Shown: piece after piece, positions 49,104 through 56,905 of the stretch
Position numbering within the stretch: position 1 is the stretch's first letter
How the letters are laid out: each line of letters opens with the position of its first letter
From: DATLGB01 sp038258425
GTDB taxonomy: Bacteria > Actinomycetota > Thermoleophilia > Solirubrobacterales > Solirubrobacteraceae
Assembly: GCA_038258425.1 (NCBI GenBank)
Contig: JBBSPV010000001.1
Span: 186,001 to 250,000, forward strand
Length of the DNA: 64,000 nt
Reading direction: 5' to 3'
The notes under the pieces: model-generated
Told to the model about the DNA's origin: nothing
Database searches by the model: none
What the model saw: only the letters and a program-made list of their open reading frames with translations
Program-made: the position numbers and the translations under genes

Positions 49104-50390
49104 TCAGGCGGGCGGCTCGTAGAGCTGCAGCTCGGTGCCGTCCGGGTCGTGGAAGGTCGCGACCTTGCCCCACGGGTGCTCGGAGACGCCACCGGAGAAC
49201 TCGACGCCCTGACCCTCGAGCTCGGACACCGCCGACTCGATGTCGGGCTCGGCGTGGAAGGCGATGACCCCGCCGCCCCCGCCCGGCTCCTCCTCGTCAC
49301 GGCCGTTGAGGCCGATGCGGACGTCGCCCGCCATGACCTCGGACCACTCGTCCTCGTGCTGGGAGACCTCCAGGCCGAGGGTGTCCCGGTAGAAGCCGAC
49401 GGACCGGTCCATGTCGGTGACCGGCAGCCACACGGTCGCGATGCGCTTGATGCTCATGCCCGAGGGGTGTCCCGCCGCGCCCGGATCCATGCGCGGACGG
49501 GCGCGTGGCCACGACGGGCTACCGAGCCGGGCCAGCTTGGCCGGGGTGCTCACCGCGCGCAGGGCCACGACGCGGCCGTCGGCGACGTCGAGCGCGACCA
49601 CGGAGACGAGGCCGTCCGGCGTGTCCGTGCGGATGCCCGGCCCGCCGTTGACGCGCATGGGGGCGATGCGCGTGCCGGGCGGGGCGAGCTTCGTGCGCAG
49701 CGTGGCGAGGAAGTTCGCGATCCGCGCGGCGCCGTGGACGGGCTTGCGTGCGGCCTTGACGACGCCGCCGCCGTCGGACCACAGGACCGCGTCCTCGGCG
49801 AGCAGGGCGGTCAGGGCCTGCACCGAGCCCGCGTCCACCGCGGCGGCGAAGGCCTCGGCGAGCCGCGCCGCCTCCCGGTCGGCGACGGGGAAGCGGGTGC
49901 GCGGCTCGCCGGCGTGCTCGCGCGCCCGCCGGGCGATCTGGCGGCAGGTGGACGGGGTGCGGCCCACGGCGTCGGAGACCTCGTCGTAGTCGAGGTCGAA
50001 GACGTCGCGCAGCAGCAGCACGGCGCGCTCGACCGGGTTCAGGCGCTCCATGGCGTGCAGGAGGGCGAGGGAGAGCGTCTCGGCCTCCAGCACCACCTCG
50101 GCCGGGTCGTGCGCCGCCGGCTCGAGCGCGCGCGGCTCGGGTAGCCACGGGCCGACGTAGGTCTCACGCCGCGTCCGCGCGGCGCGCAGGCGGTCGAGGG
50201 CGAGCCGGGTGGTGACCGTCACGAGGTAGGCCTCGGGCTCGCGGACGTCCGCCGTGTCCGTCCGCTGCCAGCGCAGCCACGCGTCCTGGACGACGTCCTC
50301 GGCCTCCCCCACCTCGCCGAGCATCCCGTAGGCGACGGCCTCCAGGCGCGGCCGCGCCCGCTCGAAGGCGGGATCGGCGCCGACGGTCAC
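49104..50390 (-). CDS. ECF41-type sigma factor fused in frame to a VOC (glyoxalase-like) domain
   Basis: 428 residues in one uninterrupted frame. Sigma region 2 (about 10-75, YGMLGEVGEAEDVVQDAWLR) and region 4 (about 110-165, LNPVERAVLLLRDVFDLDYD) are followed by a SnoaL-like domain (180-290). ECF41 hallmarks are present: WLPEP in the linker, DGGG in WSDGGGVVKAARKP, and TPAKL in place of the C-terminal NPDKL. After a 20-residue linker comes a VOC domain from 312: KRIATVWLPVTDMDRSVGFY and KVATFHDPDGTELQLYE. No stop lies between them. An internal ATG at 49457 could also start the VOC protein alone, but its ribosome site is weak. The GTG start overlaps the upstream oxidoreductase by 4 bases. Confidence 0.85.
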   Translation of the reverse strand: MTVGADPAFERARPRLEAVAYGMLGEVGEAEDVVQDAWLRWQRTDTADVREPEAYLVTVTTRLALDRLRAARTRRETYVGPWLPEPRALEPAAHDPAEVVLEAETLSLALLHAMERLNPVERAVLLLRDVFDLDYDEVSDAVGRTPSTCRQIARRAREHAGEPRTRFPVADREAARLAEAFAAAVDAGSVQALTALLAEDAVLWSDGGGVVKAARKPVHGAARIANFLATLRTKLAPPGTRIAPMRVNGGPGIRTDTPDGLVSVVALDVADGRVVALRAVSTPAKLARLGSPSWPRARPRMDPGAAGHPSGMSIKRIATVWLPVTDMDRSVGFYRDTLGLEVSQHEDEWSEVMAGDVRIGLNGRDEEEPGGGGGVIAFHAEPDIESAVSELEGQGVEFSGGVSEHPWGKVATFHDPDGTELQLYEPPA

Positions 50391-51634
50391 GTGGTGCCCA
50401 CCGTGGCGGCGTCGCGTTGCGCACGGCCGCCCGCCTGCGGCCCGCTCGGGCCGGCGACCAGCGCGCGCGCCGCGGCTCCCGCGCTGGACAGCGCGGCGTC
50501 CGTGAGCAGGCCGTGCGGCCCGACCCAGTCGCCGGCGAGGGCCAGGCCCGGCGCGCCGGTCGGCGTGACCGCCGGCCGGCGCGTCAGCCCGGCGGCGGGG
50601 ATCGCGGTGTGGGAGGTCATGCGGGGGAGGAAGCGCGGTTCGTCGACCAGTTCCCCGAGCCAGCCGGGCTGGACGGCGTCGGCGACGGCCTCGAGGGCCG
50701 CCCGGGTGCCGGAGGTCCGGTCGCCCGGCGCGAGGTAGGCGGCGATCGTGACCAGCACGGGTGCCGTACCGGGCCGGGAGTGGATCGAGAAGTAGTGCGG
50801 GGTGTCGAGGCCCGCCGCGAACGCCCGGCGCGGCCGGGGCAGGCGACGCAGCCGCAGGTCCAGTGAGGCGGCGTGCGCCGGCGGCCCCGGTGCCGCGATC
50901 GGGCGGCCGAGGAGCCGGGCGGCGCGGTCCGGGCCACCCGCGGCGAGCACGACGACGTCGGCCACGTGGCGCTCGGCGTCCGTCGTGACGGCCCAGCCGT
51001 CACCGTCGGGGGCGACCTCGCGGACGGCCGCGCCGCGCTCCAGCTCGGCGCCGGCCCGGCGCGCGGCGACGGCGAGTGCGTCGACGAGCGCCTGCCAGCC
51101 GCCGAGGTAGCGGACCCCTGGGCGCAGGGCCATGGCGGTCTGGCCCGCGGCCGCGTCCGCGCTCAGCGCGTCCTGGTCGGCGACGTAGGTGGCGACGCGC
51201 ACGAGGGTCTGCGCGATCCGGCGCGCGTCCGGATCCGGCAGCTCGCGCTGGAGCCATGCCGAGGTGCTCATCCCGGCCAGGTCGGGCCGCGGTCCGCGCA
51301 ACCCCGCGGCCCAGCGCGCGGCGGCGAGCGTCGCCCGTGGGCCCCCGAGGGTCCGCCGGGCCCGGCCCTCACGCAGCCAGACGCTGCGCGTGGTGACCTT
51401 CGGCGTCCAGCCCGGCAGGTCGATCCCGGCCGCGGCGAGCTCCCGCCGCGCGGCGCCGCCGAGGTACAGCGCGTGGGGGCCCTGGTTGCGGCCGAGCGCG
51501 TCGCTGCCGGCGCGGCCGCCGAGCTCCCCGCGGGCCTCCAGGACGCGGACGTCCAGGCCGGCGCGGGCGAGGTTGAGCGCGGCGAGCAGCCCGGCCGGGC
51601 CGCCGCCGACGACGAGTGCGGTGCGTGGCTCCAT
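50387..51634 (-). CDS. FAD-dependent oxidoreductase (phytoene desaturase/protoporphyrinogen oxidase-like)
   Basis: 415 residues. The N-terminal dinucleotide motif ALVVGGGPAGLLAALNLARAG and the following LEARGELGGRAGSD are typical of the amine-oxidase/phytoene-desaturase family. VVLAAGGPDRAARLLG near 240 and the C-terminal APGLALAGDWVGPHGLLTDAA, the second FAD contact, are also present. The ATG at 51634 lies directly before the motif. The downstream sigma-VOC gene overlaps by 4 bases, so it is likely part of the regulon of that sigma factor. The substrate is unknown. Confidence 0.85.
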   Translation of the reverse strand: MEPRTALVVGGGPAGLLAALNLARAGLDVRVLEARGELGGRAGSDALGRNQGPHALYLGGAARRELAAAGIDLPGWTPKVTTRSVWLREGRARRTLGGPRATLAAARWAAGLRGPRPDLAGMSTSAWLQRELPDPDARRIAQTLVRVATYVADQDALSADAAAGQTAMALRPGVRYLGGWQALVDALAVAARRAGAELERGAAVREVAPDGDGWAVTTDAERHVADVVVLAAGGPDRAARLLGRPIAAPGPPAHAASLDLRLRRLPRPRRAFAAGLDTPHYFSIHSRPGTAPVLVTIAAYLAPGDRTSGTRAALEAVADAVQPGWLGELVDEPRFLPRMTSHTAIPAAGLTRRPAVTPTGAPGLALAGDWVGPHGLLTDAALSSAGAAARALVAGPSGPQAGGRAQRDAATVGTT

Positions 51635-51819
51635 GTCCCTCAGACGAGGCAGAGTGCCACGCCGTGACAGCCGCGGTGGTGCGGGGCGGAAGGCGGGTCG
51701 GCGCCGGAATGCGCGCATCCGGCCGCCTCTTGCCCGGGGAACGGCCGGCTGGGTAGGGGCGGGCGCCCAAACGTCCGGCCACATGCTCTCCAGCACCGAA
51801 GGGCGCCCGGCGAGGCTTC

Positions 51820-51857
51820 GTGCTGAGAAGGCATGCCCTGACGAGCTTCGTCAGCAC
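51820..51857 (-). other. mutually exclusive hairpins in the gap 51635-51953
   Basis: A perfect 7-base stem with a 3-base loop (CTGACGA-AGC-TCGTCAG on the minus strand, 51838-51854) competes with a second pair of 7-base arms, GTGCTGA/TCAGCAC (51820-51826 and 51851-51857). They cannot form together. The 319-base gap otherwise shows no gene; it precedes the FAD oxidoreductase and follows the serS operon. It might be an attenuator-like leader or a terminator, but no U-run follows. Confidence 0.4.
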
Positions 51858-51953
51858 ACGGCCCCAATCCGGACGCTAGAAGCCGAGAAGGCTCCCCGCG
51901 CTCCCCTCTCAGATGCGCCGTCGCCGTCGCCGCCGGCGCCTCCCGCCGCGCCG

Positions 51954-52193
51954 TCAGCCGGACGAGGGCGGCTCGGCCTCGGGCAGTCCGGGCGACGGGG
52001 CGTCGTCGGCGTCGAGGTCGTCGGGCGGCCCGAGCGGCTGGTCGGGCACCTCGGACTCGCCGCCGCCGGGCGCGGACGGGCGCTCGGCCGGGATGTCCTC
52101 GTCCCACTCCACCGCGGGCGGCTCGGGCTCGCTTCCCGGCGTGGCGTCGCCGGAGTCCGAGGCGTGGGGGGCGAAGGACCCGCGGGGGCTCAT
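51954..52193 (-). CDS. small acidic proline-rich protein coupled to serS
   Basis: 79 residues, very acidic and rich in Pro, Ser and Gly (GDATPGSEPEPPAVEWDEDI, PPDDLDADDAPSPGLPEAEP), with no predicted fold, signal or membrane segment, so probably disordered. The ATG overlaps the serS stop by 4 bases (ATGA), which suggests that it is translated. I do not recognise a family. It might be only a spurious frame, since high GC favours long open frames, but the coupling and the biased composition argue for a real gene. Confidence 0.5.
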   Translation of the reverse strand: MSPRGSFAPHASDSGDATPGSEPEPPAVEWDEDIPAERPSAPGGGESEVPDQPLGPPDDLDADDAPSPGLPEAEPPSSG

Positions 52194-53431
52194 GCCTCGG
52201 GCGCTACCCGGGCGGGCGCGCCCCACGCCTGCAGCACCTCGGGGATCGCGACGCCGGCCTCGTCCTGGTGGTTCTCGAGCAGGGCGATCAGCGTGCGTCC
52301 GACCGCGACCGCCGTCCCGTTGAGCGTGTGGACGTGGCGCACGCCGTCCGGGGCTCGGAAGCGGATGTCCAGCCGGCGGGCCTGGAAGTCGGTGGTGTTC
52401 GAGGTCGAGGTCAGCTCGCGGTAGCGCCCCTGGCCGGGCAGCCACGCCTCGCAGTCGTACTTCTTCGCCGCCGAGCCGCCCAGGTCGTCGACCGCGATGT
52501 TGACCACCCGGTAGGGAATGCCGAGCGCGGTGAGGATCTCCTCCTCGATGGCCAGCAGCCGCTCGTGCTCGGCCGCCGAGTCCTCAGGTGCCACGAACGA
52601 GAACATCTCGACCTTGTCGAACTGGTGGACGCGGAAGAGCCCGCGGGTGTCCCGGCCCGCCGCGCCGGCCTCCCGCCGGAAGCACGGGGAGAAGCCCGCG
52701 TAGCGCACCGGCAGCGCTTCCGCGTCGAGGATCTCGCCGGCGTGCAGGGAGGCCAGCGCGACCTCGCTCGTCCCGGCGAGGAAGAGCCCGTCGTCGGCCA
52801 GGCGGTAGATCTGCTGCTCCGTGTCGGGCAGGAAGCCGGTGCCGAACAGCGCCTGCTCGCGGACGAGCACCGGCGGGACGACGGGCTCGAAGCCGTGCCC
52901 GCGCAGCCGCTCGAGCGTCCAGCGCACGAGCGCGAGCTCGAGCAGGACGAGGTCGCCCTTGAGGACGGCGAAGCGCGAGCCGGCGACCTTCGCGCCCGCC
53001 TCCATATCGATCAGCCCACCCGCGAGCTCGAGATGATCGCGGCCGTCCCGTCCCCCCGCGCCGACCTCGCGCAGGACGGTGTCGGCGTCCGCGGCCGCCG
53101 GATCGGGCGGGTTGGGGACGGTGGCGAGCACGGCGTCGTGCTCGGCCTCCACCGCGGTCAGCTCCGCCTCGAGCGCCTCGCGCCGGCGCTTGACCTCGGT
53201 GAGCGCCGCGATCGCGTCGCCGGCGTCCCCCCCGGCCTGCTTGGCCTGGGCGATCGCGCCCCCCGAGGCCTTCTGCCGCGCGCGCAGGGCCTCGACCTCG
53301 GGCAGCAGCTCGCGCCGGCGCGCGTCGAGCTCGAGCACGGTCCGCAGGCGGTCGTCCGCGCCGTCCCGGCGCCGGGCGAGCGCGGCCAGCACCGGCTCCG
53401 GGTCGCGCCGGATCGCCTTGACGTCGAGCAT
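52190..53431 (-). CDS. serS: seryl-tRNA synthetase
   Basis: 413 residues, full length. The N-terminal antiparallel coiled-coil arm (about 30-100; LELDARRRELLPEVEALRAR, then ALTEVKRRREALEAELTAVE) grips the long variable arm of tRNA-Ser. Catalytic class II motifs follow: motif 2 YAGFSPCFRREAGAAG near 247 and motif 3 LNGTAVAVGRTLIALLENHQ near 368. It charges both tRNA-Ser genes seen in this window. The carrier-protein ligase at 169-1101 is its truncated paralogue. A small acidic gene is coupled to its end. Confidence 0.95.
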   Translation of the reverse strand: MLDVKAIRRDPEPVLAALARRRDGADDRLRTVLELDARRRELLPEVEALRARQKASGGAIAQAKQAGGDAGDAIAALTEVKRRREALEAELTAVEAEHDAVLATVPNPPDPAAADADTVLREVGAGGRDGRDHLELAGGLIDMEAGAKVAGSRFAVLKGDLVLLELALVRWTLERLRGHGFEPVVPPVLVREQALFGTGFLPDTEQQIYRLADDGLFLAGTSEVALASLHAGEILDAEALPVRYAGFSPCFRREAGAAGRDTRGLFRVHQFDKVEMFSFVAPEDSAAEHERLLAIEEEILTALGIPYRVVNIAVDDLGGSAAKKYDCEAWLPGQGRYRELTSTSNTTDFQARRLDIRFRAPDGVRHVHTLNGTAVAVGRTLIALLENHQDEAGVAIPEVLQAWGAPARVAPEA

Positions 53432-53459
53432 CGCGCCCAGCCTACGTGGCGGGCGGGCG

Positions 53460-53918
53460 CTACTTCTGCGCGAGCCTGCTCTTGCAGTCCTCGGTCTTGG
53501 GCCCGGCGTTGGCCGACGGGTCCGGGTCCGCGGTCTGCTGCTTGTCGCGGCCGGAGTACGTCGAGACGAAGCACGCGACGAGTTCGGCCTCGGCCCCGGT
53601 GACGATGTTGGCGGGCATCGGGCCGGACGAGAAGCCGCCGTTGCGGATCGCGTACAGGACGTCCTCGTAGTTCTCGACGCGCTGGTTGAAGTTCGGGCCG
53701 TCCTTGTACTCGCGGCTGGTCACGCTGGTGGCCGAGCCGTGCGTGCCGGCGGCGTTGAGCGTGTGGCAGCCGCCGCAGCGCTGGTTGAAGATCTCCGCGC
53801 CCTGATGCAGCGGGCTGGTCTGGGCGACCTCGACGCCGGCCGTGCCGCAGCCCGCGGCGAGCACGCCCAGGGGCAGAAGGGCGGTGAGCAGCAGGCGACG
53901 GAGCAACGGCGAGCGCAT
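53460..53918 (-). CDS. membrane-anchored c-type cytochrome (lipoprotein)
   Basis: 152 residues. The lipoprotein signal LLLTALLPLGVLAAGC ends at the lipobox cysteine near 23. A class I cytochrome c fold follows with the heme site RCGGCHTLNAAGTHG near 47 and the axial methionine probably in GFSSGPMPANIV near 97. It accepts and donates electrons on the outside of the membrane. It is 29 bases from the serS start on the same strand and diverges from the cupredoxin-like lipoprotein gene. Confidence 0.88.
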   Translation of the reverse strand: MRSPLLRRLLLTALLPLGVLAAGCGTAGVEVAQTSPLHQGAEIFNQRCGGCHTLNAAGTHGSATSVTSREYKDGPNFNQRVENYEDVLYAIRNGGFSSGPMPANIVTGAEAELVACFVSTYSGRDKQQTADPDPSANAGPKTEDCKSRLAQK

Positions 53919-53954
53919 CGAGGCGCAGAGCATACGGAACAATGGGCCGCTTCC

Positions 53955-54323
53955 ATGCGCCGACTCGCCCTCCTGCTGCTGCTCGGCCCCCCGCCGCTCG
54001 CCCTCGCCGCCTGCGACCGCACGCCGGTCGCGCGGGTGGACGGCGGAGCGGTCGCCGTGCGGCTGACGGACTACCGCCTGCACCCCCAGCGCCTGCGCGT
54101 CGCGGCGGGGCGGTTGACCATCAGCGTGCGCAACGATGGGCGCGTGCCGCACAACCTCCAACTCCGCACGGGGGCCGGGACCGTGCGCGGCCGCGTCGCC
54201 ACGCTGCTGCCCGGCGCCTCCGGCCGGATGACGGTCCGCCTGGGCCGCGGGGAGTACGAGATGCTCTCGACCGTGGGCCGCGACGAGCAGCTCGGCCAGC
54301 GCGGCACGGTGACCGTGCGATGA
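53955..54323 (+). CDS. cupredoxin-like lipoprotein with degenerate copper site
   Basis: 122 residues. The signal LALLLLLGPPPLALAAC ends in a lipobox cysteine near 20. The rest is a Greek-key beta domain like plastocyanin-type sulfocyanins: RLTISVRNDGRVPHNLQLR near 55 has the first copper His. The second cluster, normally C-x4-H-x4-M, reads STVGRDEQLGQRGTVTV, so Cys, His and Met are all missing. It therefore cannot bind copper in the usual way and may be structural. ATG at 53955; the flavin reductase overlaps its stop by 4 bases. Confidence 0.7.
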   Translation: MRRLALLLLLGPPPLALAACDRTPVARVDGGAVAVRLTDYRLHPQRLRVAAGRLTISVRNDGRVPHNLQLRTGAGTVRGRVATLLPGASGRMTVRLGRGEYEMLSTVGRDEQLGQRGTVTVR

Positions 54324-54796
54324 GGCACGTCGGCCCGGAGCAGTTCCGCACCGTGATGGGCCGCTTCGTCACCGGCGTGACCGTCATCACGGCACTCGGG
54401 CCCGAGGGTCCCGTCGGCATGACGGCCAACGCCGTCGCCTCCCTGTCGCTCGAGCCGCTGCTGCTGCTCGTCTGCTTCGACCGAGCCGCCCGGACACTGC
54501 CCGTCGTGCGGGAGTCGGGCCGCTTCGGCGTCAACGTCCTGTCCGCCGGCCAGGAGCCCCTGGCCCGCCGCTTCGCCGGCAAGGGGGACGAGCGGGTGAA
54601 GTTCGAGGGCGTCGCCCACACCGCCGACCAGGGCATCCCGGTGATCGAGGGCGTCCACTCCTGGGTCGGCTGCGATCTCGAGCGCCTCGTCGACGGCGGC
54701 GACCACACCATCGGCATCGGCGCCGTCACCGCCGCGGAGCTCGGCGGCGGCGAGCCGCTGGCCTGGTACGAGGGTCGGTACCGGGAGCTCGCCTAG
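54320..54796 (+). CDS. flavin reductase domain protein
   Basis: 158 residues, FMN-binding split barrel of the flavin reductase-like group: FRTVMGRFVTGVTVITALG at the start, GMTANAVASLSLEPLLLLVC near 33 and RFGVNVLSAGQEPLARRFAG near 70 are family signatures. Typically reduces FMN or FAD with NAD(P)H for a partner monooxygenase, or acts as an FMN-dependent oxidoreductase alone. No monooxygenase is adjacent. The ATG overlaps the stop of the cupredoxin-like gene. Confidence 0.88.
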   Translation: MRHVGPEQFRTVMGRFVTGVTVITALGPEGPVGMTANAVASLSLEPLLLLVCFDRAARTLPVVRESGRFGVNVLSAGQEPLARRFAGKGDERVKFEGVAHTADQGIPVIEGVHSWVGCDLERLVDGGDHTIGIGAVTAAELGGGEPLAWYEGRYRELA

Positions 54797-55245
54797 AGCG
54801 GGGAGCCGGCCACCCCTGCCGCCCGCAGCGCGAGCACGAAGACCACGAGCGAGGAGGCGGCCATGACGCCGATCTCGCGGCGGACGATCTCGAGGACGAT
54901 GGCCCGCTGCTCGGCCTCCGGCAGCGCCTCGATCTCGCGGGCGGATTCCATGTCGTGCCTGACGAGCACCTGGTCGGCCGACACGAGCCGCAGCTGCTCG
55001 GCCACGAAGGACACGGCGAGCGGCAACAGGCCGTAGAGCAGGTGCAGGCGCGCCGGGTCCTTGCCCGCGAGCAGCAGGACGGCGCCGATCGCGGCCTCGA
55101 CCACGAGCGTGAGCTGGGCCGCGCGCAGCAGCGGCCAGAACCAGCGGACGGGCTCCGCCCGCCACCAGGCCCAGCCGCCATAGAGCCCTGCCGCGAGGCT
55201 GAGGACGACGACGAGGCTGCCGACGACCGCGTGGACGGCGCTCAA
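54793..55245 (-). CDS. small integral membrane protein, unknown function
   Basis: 150 residues with four hydrophobic segments: VVGSLVVVLSLAAGLYGGWAWW, LLRAAQLTLVVEAAIGAVLLLAG, LLYGLLPLAVSFVAEQL and MAASSLVVFVLALRAAGVAG, separated by a charged loop near 100-125 (MESAREIEALPEAEQRAIV). I do not recognise the family. The start is a TTG preceded by GGAGCGG. It lies just before the divergent nuo operon, which may hint at a respiratory link but proves nothing. Its stop overlaps the end of the flavin reductase gene by 4 bases. Confidence 0.65.
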   Translation of the reverse strand: MSAVHAVVGSLVVVLSLAAGLYGGWAWWRAEPVRWFWPLLRAAQLTLVVEAAIGAVLLLAGKDPARLHLLYGLLPLAVSFVAEQLRLVSADQVLVRHDMESAREIEALPEAEQRAIVLEIVRREIGVMAASSLVVFVLALRAAGVAGSPL

Positions 55246-55307
55246 CGCCGCTCCCTAGCGCGGTCTGCCACTTGCGATGCGGACGCCTTGGAACCCGCCC
55301 GCGGTGG

Positions 55308-55313
55308 TACAAC
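55308..55313 (+). promoter_or_regulatory. -10 box of the nuo operon, probably leaderless
   Basis: TACAAC lies 7 bases before the GTG of nuoA. No clear -35 box is seen at the expected distance. Confidence 0.45.
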
Positions 55314-55320
55314 CTGAGCG

Positions 55321-55683
55321 GTGATCCGCTCGTATCTGCCCGCCGTCGTCTTCCTCGTCCTGGGCGGGGTCGTCGGCGGGGCCTTCACCATGCTGAACCA
55401 CTGGTTCGGCAAGGGCTCCATGCGCACGACGACGGTCAAGACCGATCCGTACGAGTGCGGCCTGCCGTCCGAGGTGCAGAAGTCGTTCAAGTTCGGCGTC
55501 TCCTTCTACCTCGTGGCGATGCTGTTCATCCTGTTCGACATCGAGGTCCTCTTCCTCTACCCGGTCGCGATCCAGCTCCGGGAATTCGGCACGTTCGCCC
55601 TCGTCGAGACCGTCGTCTTCGTCGTGCTGCTGTTCGTGGCCTTCATCTACGTCTGGCGCCGGGGTGCGCTCAATTGGAGATAA
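55321..55683 (+). CDS. nuoA: NADH-quinone oxidoreductase subunit A
   Basis: 120 residues with three membrane segments (LPAVVFLVLGGVVGGAFTM, VSFYLVAMLFILFDIEVLFL, FALVETVVFVVLLFVAFIYVW). The conserved loop DPYECGLPSEVQ near 42 lies next to the quinone site, and FDIEVLFLYP near 80 is the family signature. It is part of the membrane arm of complex I and begins the nuo operon. GTG start 7 bases after a -10 box. Confidence 0.95.
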   Translation: MIRSYLPAVVFLVLGGVVGGAFTMLNHWFGKGSMRTTTVKTDPYECGLPSEVQKSFKFGVSFYLVAMLFILFDIEVLFLYPVAIQLREFGTFALVETVVFVVLLFVAFIYVWRRGALNWR

Positions 55684-56345
55684 CGCGTCATCAGGACGGG
55701 GCCAAGTCGCTGCAGCAGACGGAGTTCCGCGCGCGCCAGCTCAAGGCCCGCGACATGCTCAACGGCGACCTCGACGAGGCCGACCTCGAGCAGCACGTGC
55801 GCGAGTCGATCGTCACCACGACGGTCGACAAGGCGCTGGCCTGGGCTCGCGGCAACTCGATCTATCCCATGACCTTCGGGCTCGCGTGCTGCGCCATCGA
55901 GATGATGTCGACCGTCGGGTCGCGCGTCGACGTGGCGCGCTTCGGCTGGGAGGCCTACCGCGGCTCTCCGCGCCAGTGCGACCTGCTGATCCTCTCCGGC
56001 CGGGTCTCGATCAAGATGGCGCCGATCATCCGGCGCGTCTGGGACCAGATGCTCGAGCCCAAATGGGCGATCTCCATGGGTGCCTGCTGCTCCTCCATGG
56101 GCGTGTTCAACAACTACGCGATCGTGCCCGCGGACAAGTTCATGCCCATCGCGGTCCACGTCCCCGGCTGCCCCCCGCGGCCCGAGGCGCTGATGCACGG
56201 CATCCTGAAGCTGCGCCAGCACATCCTCGACGACCCCGACGAGGGCTGGCGCGCGCGCTACGGCGGCTTCGGTACCGAGGAGGTCTTCCCGACGGACTCC
56301 ATCGCGGTCAACGTCCCCGGCGGCGAGGAAGGCCAGGGTGCCTGA
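55674..56345 (+). CDS. nuoB: NADH-quinone oxidoreductase subunit B
   Basis: 223 residues. It carries the N2 [4Fe-4S] cluster that hands electrons to quinone: FGLACCAIEMMST near 64 (two adjacent Cys), GACCSSMGVFNN near 138 and PGCPPRPEALMHG near 165. The N-terminus (MEITRHQDGAKSLQQ) is extended compared with E. coli. The only good start is a TTG at 55674 that overlaps the nuoA stop by 10 bases; a later ATG at codon 29 would also leave the domain intact. The start is therefore moderately uncertain. Confidence 0.93.
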   Translation: MEITRHQDGAKSLQQTEFRARQLKARDMLNGDLDEADLEQHVRESIVTTTVDKALAWARGNSIYPMTFGLACCAIEMMSTVGSRVDVARFGWEAYRGSPRQCDLLILSGRVSIKMAPIIRRVWDQMLEPKWAISMGACCSSMGVFNNYAIVPADKFMPIAVHVPGCPPRPEALMHGILKLRQHILDDPDEGWRARYGGFGTEEVFPTDSIAVNVPGGEEGQGA

Positions 56346-56847
56346 CGCCACCGGCCTCGAGCTGCTCGCCGGCGAGCTGCGCGACGCCGACGCCGACGGC
56401 GTGCTGGACACGCTGTTCTTCCGCGACAAGTCCGTGCTGCTCGTCGCGCCGGCCTTCGTGCCGGCGGCGCTCGAGCACCTGCGCGGCAAGGGCTTCCGGG
56501 CGCTGATGTCGGTCCACGGCGTGGACTACTTCCCGGAGGAGCCGCGCCTCGGCGTGCACTACGAGCTGCTCGACATGCACGAGGTCGACCGCATCACGGT
56601 CAAGACCCGGGTCTCGACGGAGGACCCGCACGTCCCGAGCGTCACGCCGGCCTGGCCGACGGCCAACCATCAGGAGCGCGAGATCTTCGACCTCTTCGGC
56701 GTCCACTTCGACGGCCACCCGAACCTGACCCGGATCCTCATGCCCGACGACTACGAGGGCCATCCGCAGCGGCGCGACTTCCCCGTCGGCGGCGAGCCGG
56801 TCCTGTTCACCCACAACGAGACGAAGTCGCCGGGGTGGTGGAAGTAG
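56338..56847 (+). CDS. nuoC: NADH-quinone oxidoreductase subunit C
   Basis: 169 residues, single 30-kDa-subunit domain: LGVHYELLDMHEVDRITVKT near 75 and the signature ANHQEREIFDLFGVHFDGHP near 112, DYEGHPQRRDFPVGG near 145. It belongs to the peripheral arm of complex I next to NuoB and NuoD. The GTG start overlaps the nuoB stop by 8 bases. It is followed by a 58-base spacer before nuoD. Confidence 0.95.
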   Translation: MPDATGLELLAGELRDADADGVLDTLFFRDKSVLLVAPAFVPAALEHLRGKGFRALMSVHGVDYFPEEPRLGVHYELLDMHEVDRITVKTRVSTEDPHVPSVTPAWPTANHQEREIFDLFGVHFDGHPNLTRILMPDDYEGHPQRRDFPVGGEPVLFTHNETKSPGWWK

Positions 56848-56905
56848 TGAGCGCAGCGAACGGTCTCACTCCCCCCTCGTGCAGGCCGAGCGAAGCGAGG
56901 ACGCA

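Noticed and set aside
51635..51953. T-box or known riboswitch in the leader
   Set aside because: No T-box sequence or other known aptamer core was recognised, and the region follows rather than precedes serS.
56848..56905. nuoC-nuoD spacer with GAGCGAAGCGAG-type words as a regulatory element
   Set aside because: Such words are common in GC-rich genomes and also appear in the lutB repeats; 58 bases with a normal ribosome site for nuoD need no special explanation.
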